A stretch of DNA of 64,000 nt from an uncultured Eubacteriales bacterium (GTDB lineage: Bacteria > Bacillota > Clostridia > Oscillospirales > Acutalibacteraceae). Both the position numbers and the translations under genes were made by a program. This document shows, piece after piece, positions 58,737 to 64,000 of the stretch (its first letter is position 1; each line of letters begins with the position of its first letter). The stretch lies in assembly GCA_934444365.1 (NCBI GenBank), contig CAKSCM010000001.1, forward strand, positions 62,001 to 126,000, in the 5' to 3' direction. The notes beneath the pieces are model-generated. The model worked only from the letters and a program-made list of their open reading frames with translations. It was not told where the DNA came from and did not search any database.

Positions 58737-60716
58737 ATGTCATGCAATTGCTGCAAAAAGGATGATAAGCATTGTCATTCGCACGAGGATGCTGATGTTC
58801 ATTCACATGGACACTCTCACGACCATTCTCATTCCCACGAGCATAGTGAAGGAAAGCGCCTGAATGCACTTAATATCGTTGTTTTTGTGATATCGGCCGT
58901 TATTTTCGCTGTCTGTCTTACCCTTAAGCTCACCGGAAATACAAGCGTACTTATTCCGATCGGGTTTGTTGTTTCGGCGGTGCTTGCCGGGTACGATATT
59001 GCGATCGAGACCGTAAAAAGTATAATAAAGGGCGATATTTTCAATGAAAACCTACTTATGTGCGTTGCGGCTATCGGTGCGATATGCGTTGGGGAGTTTC
59101 CGGAGGCGGCCGCCGTTATGCTGCTTTATAAAATCGGCGAATTTGCCGAGGATAAGGCGGTCGACAGTTCGGAAAAATCCATAAAGAAGCTTATGGACAT
59201 TCGTCCCGAATTCGCAAGGCGCATAAACGGCAGCGATTACGAGACTGTACCCCCCGAAGAAGTGGCTGTGGGCGATACGATAGAGGTAAGAGCAGGAGAA
59301 AAAATTCCTCTTGACGGCGTCGTGATATCGGGGAGCGCCGATCTTAATACCGCTGCATTAACCGGCGAATCGGCGCCGAGATTTGCGGCTGCCGGCGACG
59401 ACGTAATGTCGGGCAGCATATGCACCAACGGAACCCTGCGTATATCGGTAAGCAAGGAATATTCCTCGTCGGTTGTTTCGCTTATACTTAAAATGGTCGA
59501 GCAGGCAGAAAAGGATAAACCCAAGACCGAACGTTTTATAACCAGATTTGCGCGAGTGTATACTCCGTTTGTTATGCTGCTTGCCCTTTTGGTGGCCGTT
59601 GTTCCTCCTATAGTGCTCGGCGGCGGTTTTAAAGATTGGATATCGAATGCGCTGGTTCTGCTCGTTGTTTCCTGCCCCTGCTCGCTTGTTATATCTGTTC
59701 CTCTCGGATACCTGTGCGGTATGGGTGCTTCTTCGAAAAACGGTGTGCTTATTAAAAACGGAACGGTACTTGATGATCTTTGCAAGGTGAACACCGCCGT
59801 GTTCGATAAGACCGGAACCCTTACAAAGGGGCGTTTTGAAATAATAGGACTTTATCCGGCCGACGGATATACCTCCGATCAGCTTAAAAACCTCGCGGCG
59901 ATAGGGGAGAGTACCTCCACCCATCCTATTGCAAAGGCCATCAGTGTTGCCGGCGATGAGGTTGATTTAGAACTTGTTACTAATGCCAAGGAGTATGCCG
60001 GCAAGGGGGTTTCGGTGGTATATGATAAAAACACCGAGATTATTGCCGGTAATGCCGAGTTAATGCGCGACAGCGGCGTTGAATTTACCGAGAATAACGA
60101 ATTCGGCACCAAGATTTATGTGGCTGAAAACGGAAAATTCGTCGGTTGCGTATTGCTTGCCGATACCGTCAGAGATGAGACTGTACCGGCGCTGAGAGAG
60201 CTTAAGTCTGTCGGAATAGAAAAAACGGTAATGCTTACCGGTGACAATAAGGTGTGCGCTCTCGAAGTTGCCGATAAGGTCGGTATAGACAAATTCCACG
60301 CGGGGCTTCTTCCTGCCGATAAGGTCGAGTATGTAACGAAATATCGCAAGAGCGAAACGAAGGGCAAAAAGGTCCTTTTTGTAGGCGACGGCATAAACGA
60401 CGCTCCGGTTATTACGGCGGCAGATGTCGGCGTGGCAATGGGCGGTATCGGATCAGATGCGGCGGTAGAGGCGGCGGATGTCGTTATTATGACCGACGAT
60501 CTCAAAAAGCTGCCTAAGACCATTGCTCTTGCCAGAAAAACCAAAATGGCTATAACCGAAAATATCATTTTCTCCCTTGCCTTCAAGGCGGTTATCATAG
60601 CCCTCGGTTACCTCGGAATAGCCTCTATGTGGATGGCTGTTTTCTCGGATGTCGGCGTTTGTCTTTTGACCATTCTCAATTCGCTCAGGGTGTTTTATTC
60701 CGCTCGCGAGAAATAA
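58737..60716 (+). CDS. P-type ATPase exporting Zn2+/Cd2+/Pb2+
   Basis: A 659-residue P1B-type ATPase. Instead of an HMA metal-binding domain the N-terminus has CNCC followed by a His-rich stretch (CHSHEDADVHSHGHSHDHSHSHEHS, residues 13-37). The transmembrane CPC motif is at 313-315, the phosphorylated Asp357 is in DKTGTLT, HPIAKAI is in the nucleotide domain, and the hinge is GDGINDAPVITAADVGVAMG. The CPC with a C-terminal Lys/Asp region places it in the ZntA/CadA group. It is operonic with the ArsR repressor and ends at a terminator. Confidence 0.95.
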   Translation: MSCNCCKKDDKHCHSHEDADVHSHGHSHDHSHSHEHSEGKRLNALNIVVFVISAVIFAVCLTLKLTGNTSVLIPIGFVVSAVLAGYDIAIETVKSIIKGDIFNENLLMCVAAIGAICVGEFPEAAAVMLLYKIGEFAEDKAVDSSEKSIKKLMDIRPEFARRINGSDYETVPPEEVAVGDTIEVRAGEKIPLDGVVISGSADLNTAALTGESAPRFAAAGDDVMSGSICTNGTLRISVSKEYSSSVVSLILKMVEQAEKDKPKTERFITRFARVYTPFVMLLALLVAVVPPIVLGGGFKDWISNALVLLVVSCPCSLVISVPLGYLCGMGASSKNGVLIKNGTVLDDLCKVNTAVFDKTGTLTKGRFEIIGLYPADGYTSDQLKNLAAIGESTSTHPIAKAISVAGDEVDLELVTNAKEYAGKGVSVVYDKNTEIIAGNAELMRDSGVEFTENNEFGTKIYVAENGKFVGCVLLADTVRDETVPALRELKSVGIEKTVMLTGDNKVCALEVADKVGIDKFHAGLLPADKVEYVTKYRKSETKGKKVLFVGDGINDAPVITAADVGVAMGGIGSDAAVEAADVVIMTDDLKKLPKTIALARKTKMAITENIIFSLAFKAVIIALGYLGIASMWMAVFSDVGVCLLTILNSLRVFYSAREK

Positions 60717-60766
60717 CGTGATACGGCAACTGATATAGCGAAAAACATAAATTACAATTAGTATAA

Positions 60767-60806
60767 ATATACAGATGGTATAATATTTACTGTCTGTATA
60801 TTTTTG
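60767..60806 (+). terminator. Terminator of the metal-resistance operon
   Basis: ATATACAGA and TCTGTATAT form a 9-bp stem and TTTTTGTTTT follows. It begins 50 bases after the ATPase stop. Confidence 0.75.
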
Positions 60807-61440
60807 TTTTACTTTAAAATCTCGGATTTGAAAAAGCGTCGAATCGATTGTGGAAAACGCGTTGAAAGTGTTAAAAATCAAGCTTTTAATACAAATGCCG
60901 ACTAACGAAATATGATTTTAAAACAGATGATGTATTAAATGGGTTGTCGAGCTTGGCAAAATATCGAAATTATACTTATCGTTATTAATTTGGCATAAGT
61001 ATGTGAACGAACCGGATAAATGATGCTGCTTATGATGCGTGAGAAAAGGGAACGGCTCATTAAAGCTGTAACTGACTGTTTGTTCGAGAGATGACATAAA
61101 GGTACGGGTTTTGTTCTGTTTTTAAACTGCAGCCTATTTGTTGTTTGTCATGGGAATCTGCCGCACGTCGGTTTTTCTTTGCTGTCCGGCTGCCGTTGTG
61201 AGTTAAAAGCCGCATGTCTATAAGCAACGGAACAGCAGTGTCCGAGTTCGTTTCAGTGTGCTTTTGTGATGTTTTATTGCCGGTAAAGGGGTTAATTGTG
61301 TTGGGCTTAAAGCAAAAACACGCGCCACGTGCCGCCGGTGTTCGGTAAGCGTGTGCTTGTGCATATTTCAGCTGACGGTGTTGTTGTGGTTTTTCGCTTA
61401 TTTATAGTGGTTCGAAAGGGGAGAAAAGACTATATACTGT
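60807..61440 (+). other. 630-base gap without a convincing gene
   Basis: No ORF with a ribosome binding site is seen on either strand. A hairpin of about 10 bp at 61188-61236 (GCTGCCGTTG with CAACGG-A-ACAGC) and a 24-codon reading frame near 61020 without a Shine-Dalgarno are the only structures noted. Composition is mixed, so an untranslated RNA or a decayed gene are both possible. Confidence 0.45.
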
Positions 61441-61499
61441 GGTTAACATAACATAGTTTACATAACATCAAGGTGGTTGACATAATATAATTAACATAA
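61441..61499 (+). repeat. Four TTNACATAA boxes in two direct repeats
   Basis: TTAACATAA (61443), TTTACATAA (61457), TTGACATAA (61477) and TTAACATAA (61491). The boxes are 14, 20 and 14 bases apart, so the array is two copies of a 25-bp unit (61441-61465 and 61475-61499) that agree at 21 positions. This resembles a multi-site operator or iterons. It lies 110 bases before proC. Confidence 0.75.
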
Positions 61500-61544
61500 A
61501 ACTGTGCATAATTACAGAAAATGCATAAACTTATAAGAAAGCTA

Positions 61545-61573
61545 TTGCCAAAGCGGCGAAAATGTATTATATT
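61545..61573 (+). promoter_or_regulatory. Probable proC promoter
   Basis: TTGCCA (61545-61550), 17 bases, TATATT (61568-61573), 38 bases before the GTG start. Confidence 0.5.
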
Positions 61574-61610
61574 ATAAGGCACATCATGTGTTCTAAGGAG
61601 ATAATTTACA

Positions 61611-62420
61611 GTGTCGGATAAATCTTTCGGCTTTATCGGCGTAGGCAATATGTCGGGGGCTATAATAGGCGGAATTTTGAACAAAGGTTACATAAAACCG
61701 TCAAATATCTATATGTATGATAAAGATGATCAAAAATACGGTTTGTGGTCTAAATGTGGTGTTCAAAGCTTAAAATCGGTTCCGGAGCTGGTCGATAAAT
61801 GCGACTTTATTTTTTTGTGCGTTAAGCCGCAGAATTCGCCGGAGATTTTACCGCTTGTCGCCGAGAAAATAAACGGCGGCAAATGCGTCGTCAGTATTAT
61901 GGCCGGTATAGCTATTGATACGATATCCGGCGCCCTTTCAGGACACAAAAATATAGTGCGAGTAATGCCGAATACACCGCTGCTTGTCGGTAAGGGTGCG
62001 GCGGCGCTTGTTCGCTCCTCGGGAGTAACGGATGAGGATTTTGACACGGTAAGTAAAATTTTCTCCCTTGCCGGCGAGGTTGTGGTCGTCTCGGAGGACA
62101 AAATATCCGCCGTGACGGCAATAAGCGGCAGCGGTCCGGCTTACTTTTTTAAATTTGCAAACGCCGCGGTTGAGGAGGCTCAAGCGCTTGGTCTTGATGA
62201 AGATATCGCTCTTCATCTTTTGGCCCAGACAATGGCCGGCAGTGCAAAAATGTTGCTTGAAAGCGGAAAAACGCCCAATGAGCTTGTCAGGATGGTTACC
62301 TCTCCGGGCGGCACAACCAAGGCTGCAAACGATGTTTTTGACGAGTGCGGATATGAGGATATAATCAAAAAAGCAATCAAGGCGTGTAACGACCGGGCGA
62401 TAGAGCTCGGTGCGAACTGA
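61611..62420 (+). CDS. proC: Pyrroline-5-carboxylate reductase
   Basis: The 269-residue last enzyme of proline synthesis reduces P5C with NAD(P)H. It has the N-terminal Rossmann segment FGFIGVGNMSGAIIGGIL, FLCVKPQNSPEIL, VRVMPNTPLLVGKGAAAL, the catalytic-domain ISGSGPAYFFKFANAAVEEAQALGL and the end LVRMVTSPGGTTKAANDVF. The start is GTG at 61611 with AAGGAG upstream. No other proline gene is in the window. Multi-box DNA repeats precede it. Confidence 0.95.
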   Translation: MSDKSFGFIGVGNMSGAIIGGILNKGYIKPSNIYMYDKDDQKYGLWSKCGVQSLKSVPELVDKCDFIFLCVKPQNSPEILPLVAEKINGGKCVVSIMAGIAIDTISGALSGHKNIVRVMPNTPLLVGKGAAALVRSSGVTDEDFDTVSKIFSLAGEVVVVSEDKISAVTAISGSGPAYFFKFANAAVEEAQALGLDEDIALHLLAQTMAGSAKMLLESGKTPNELVRMVTSPGGTTKAANDVFDECGYEDIIKKAIKACNDRAIELGAN

Positions 62421-62575
62421 TACTTTGCGTTTTTGCATTTTCACCCTGCCCGAAAGTGGTTGATTTTTTTGAAATCCGCAGTTAAAGGCTGTAATCGCCT
62501 GTTTTAAGGCCGGTATCATAATTTGTCCCGTTTTTTCATAAGTATCATTAAAAGATATTTTAAGGGGACGTTATT

Positions 62576-63217
62576 ATGCAAAGTCGTTCGGCGGTAATAC
62601 GCTTAAGGTCGGATTTTTTTAAACCGGTTATACATTTTGTAAGGAAAAATCCGGTTACATCGGCTTTTTGCTTTGTGTTCTTGGCCGGATGCATTTTTGG
62701 GGCTGTTTTTTCCTCGGTCGGAGTTTTTGATGAAGGATATCTTGACGACACCTTTTCGGTCTTTATCGAATCAAGGCGGCTTTCAGGCTTTACGGGTCTG
62801 TTTTCATCGATTTTTACTCCGTCACTCATCTTTTTGATCCTTGCTTTTTTGTGCGGTTTTTTTGTTTTCGGTTCGGCGGTGGCTCCGGTTCTTATATTTG
62901 TAAGGGGAATCGGCTTTGGTTTTTGCGTGGGAAGAATAATTACATCGTACGGTATAAACGGCACGCTGTTTTGGTTTTTTGTGATTTTGCCGGGACTTTT
63001 TTTCTCCTCGGCAGCTCTTATTGCTTCGTGCAAGGCCTCGTTTGACATTTCGCTTGAGCTTTTATATCAGCTTAAAGCCGATATGCCGCAAATGCGCTTT
63101 CGCGCCCGATTGCAGCCCTTTTTTAAATGTTTTTTGATAATGACGGCAGTGACCGTTTTTTCCTCCGCATTGGAGGCGGCGCTGAATCTGCTTATAATGC
63201 CCCTAATAAATGTTTAA
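62576..63217 (+). CDS. spoIIM: Stage II sporulation protein M-like membrane protein
   Basis: A 213-residue protein with about five to six helices, matching SpoIIM topology: FVRKNPVTSAFCFVFLAGCIFGAVFS near the N-terminus, FLILAFLCGFFVFG, APVLIFVRGIGFGFCVGRII, WFFVILPGLFFSSAALIASCKAS and a final helix. SpoIIM anchors SpoIIP and SpoIID in the engulfing membrane. The gene is followed by xerD, as in other Clostridia. The spoIIP partner is also in the window but 24 kb away. Confidence 0.85.
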   Translation: MQSRSAVIRLRSDFFKPVIHFVRKNPVTSAFCFVFLAGCIFGAVFSSVGVFDEGYLDDTFSVFIESRRLSGFTGLFSSIFTPSLIFLILAFLCGFFVFGSAVAPVLIFVRGIGFGFCVGRIITSYGINGTLFWFFVILPGLFFSSAALIASCKASFDISLELLYQLKADMPQMRFRARLQPFFKCFLIMTAVTVFSSALEAALNLLIMPLINV

Positions 63218-63270
63218 GCCGTATAATTTGCGTTTTTGAATTATTTTTATATTGAAAGGCGAAGTTAAGA

Positions 63271-64000
63271 ATGCTCACTTACATTGAAGATTTCGGCGAT
63301 TATCTCGTCGATACGAAAAATGTTTCAACCAATACGCTCCAGTCGTATATGCGCGACGTGGAGCAGTTTGTCAAATATTTTTCGGCTAAACCGGCGGTCT
63401 CGTCGGTCGATGTGAGCACCGATGACATTAAAAAATACATTGATTCATTAAAAACATCGGGAAAAAGCGATTCGAGTCTTGTAAGAATGCTCGCTTCCTT
63501 GAGATGCTATTACTCCTATCTTGTCGAACGGGGAATTGCGGCGTCGAATCCGGCCGTGCAGATAAAAACGGTGAAAAAGGCGAGCAAATTACCGCAGATT
63601 CTCGATACGGCCGAGATTGATCTGCTCATGAATCAGCCGGATGTTTCAGAACCCAAGGGCTGCCGCGACAAGGCGATGCTTGAGCTTTTATATGCGACGG
63701 GAATCCGCGTGAGCGAGCTTATTGACCTTAATTATGACGATATTAACCTTCAGGTTGGAATTCTTCATTGCAGAAATTCTAAAAACGAGCGAATTATACC
63801 GATCTATCCGGAGGCGCTTGAGGTTATCGGCAATTATATTGAGCATGTCAGGGGAGTAATGGTGCTCGATTACAACGAAAAGGCCCTTTTTGTAAATATG
63901 AACGGGACAAGGCTTACCCGTCAGGGTTTTTGGAAGATAATAAAGCATTACACCGCTCAGGCTAAGATTAAAAAGGATATAACGCCGCATACGCTCCGCC
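63271..64000 (+). CDS. xerD: Tyrosine recombinase XerD, 3' end outside the window
   Basis: The first 243 residues of a recombinase that resolves chromosome dimers at dif with XerC. An N-terminal SAM-like domain (LTYIEDFGDYLVDTKNVSTNTLQSY) is followed by the catalytic domain: ATGIRVSELIDL with the first catalytic Arg, then CRNSKNERIIPIYPEAL, and the reading stops at ITPHTLR just as the HxLR box begins. The ATG follows a GAAAGGCG site. The frame has no stop to the window edge, so this is an ordinary intact gene cut by the boundary. Confidence 0.93.
   Translation, partial: MLTYIEDFGDYLVDTKNVSTNTLQSYMRDVEQFVKYFSAKPAVSSVDVSTDDIKKYIDSLKTSGKSDSSLVRMLASLRCYYSYLVERGIAASNPAVQIKTVKKASKLPQILDTAEIDLLMNQPDVSEPKGCRDKAMLELLYATGIRVSELIDLNYDDINLQVGILHCRNSKNERIIPIYPEALEVIGNYIEHVRGVMVLDYNEKALFVNMNGTRLTRQGFWKIIKHYTAQAKIKKDITPHTLR

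Noticed and set aside
61020..61094. 24-codon reading frame in the gap before proC
   Set aside because: It starts with repeated ATG codons but has no Shine-Dalgarno sequence and no neighbours; it is too short to support.

Overview
The window looks like the chromosome of a spore-forming, strictly anaerobic Firmicute of class Clostridia, probably an Oscillospirales (Ruminococcaceae-like) gut bacterium. The signs are forespore and germination genes (spoIIP, gpr, spoVFA/B, spoIIM), a complete Rnf complex, an indolepyruvate:ferredoxin oxidoreductase operon, dockerin-bearing secreted proteins, the clostridial ispH-rpsA fusion, a tryptophan T-box, and frequent TTG/GTG starts with strong Shine-Dalgarno sequences. 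The genus cannot be fixed from the sequence. No CRISPR array, insertion sequence, prophage or rRNA gene was seen.

Layout. 1-2.7 kb (minus strand): the start of an unknown small membrane protein, ilvE, and a sodium-pump decarboxylase beta subunit with a 49-residue gamma-like partner behind a structured leader. 3.1-6.4 kb: a small membrane protein, recD2 and folK. 6.5-13.8 kb: one operon under a palindromic promoter, with a sodium:solute symporter, two phenylacetate-CoA-ligase-type enzymes flanking iorA-iorB, and an ACT-domain protein. This is a module for making or using aryl-acyl-CoA. 14-16.4 kb: a GH38-type glycosidase. 17-21 kb: murA, a YycJ-type nuclease, rlmH and an MFS transporter. 21.3-33.1 kb: uvrB (apparently starting on ACG), uvrA, a DUF5685/J-domain pair, a membrane protein, a BaiN-type flavoprotein, cmk, plsC and ispH-rpsA. 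33.3-36.9 kb: two secreted dockerin proteins, a CotH-type protein and a solute-binding protein. 37-40.8 kb: cdd and pdp facing spoIIP and gpr.

41-43.5 kb is the clearest accessory patch. It lies directly after tRNA-Ala, is visibly richer in A+T, and carries a four-helix-bundle protein, a pyroglutamyl-peptidase-like protein and a tandem GNAT acetyltransferase behind a leader peptide and attenuator. Sequences resembling the tRNA T-arm recur at its internal and distal edges. 43.6-46.9 kb holds a tryptophan T-box and an ABC transporter of trpXYZ type. 46.9-48.4 kb holds the dipicolinate synthase genes.

48.6-57.9 kb, minus strand, is a long transcription unit. It starts with a serine-palmitoyltransferase-like enzyme and a short-chain dehydrogenase, which together could begin a sphingoid-base pathway, and runs through apbE, a NusG-II protein, a Gx-type membrane protein and rnfCDGEAB. 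58.3-60.7 kb is a metal-responsive ArsR repressor and a P-type Zn/Cd ATPase. After a gene-poor stretch with repeated TTNACATAA boxes come proC, a SpoIIM-like gene and a xerD cut by the window end.

The most interesting places are the SPT/SDR pair heading the Rnf operon, the tRNA-Ala island with its attenuator, the N-terminal dockerin on a solute-binding protein, the palindromic promoter of the aryl-CoA/IOR operon, the leader of the sodium-pump gene, and the ACG start of uvrB. Family assignments rest on motifs read by eye. No database search was run.
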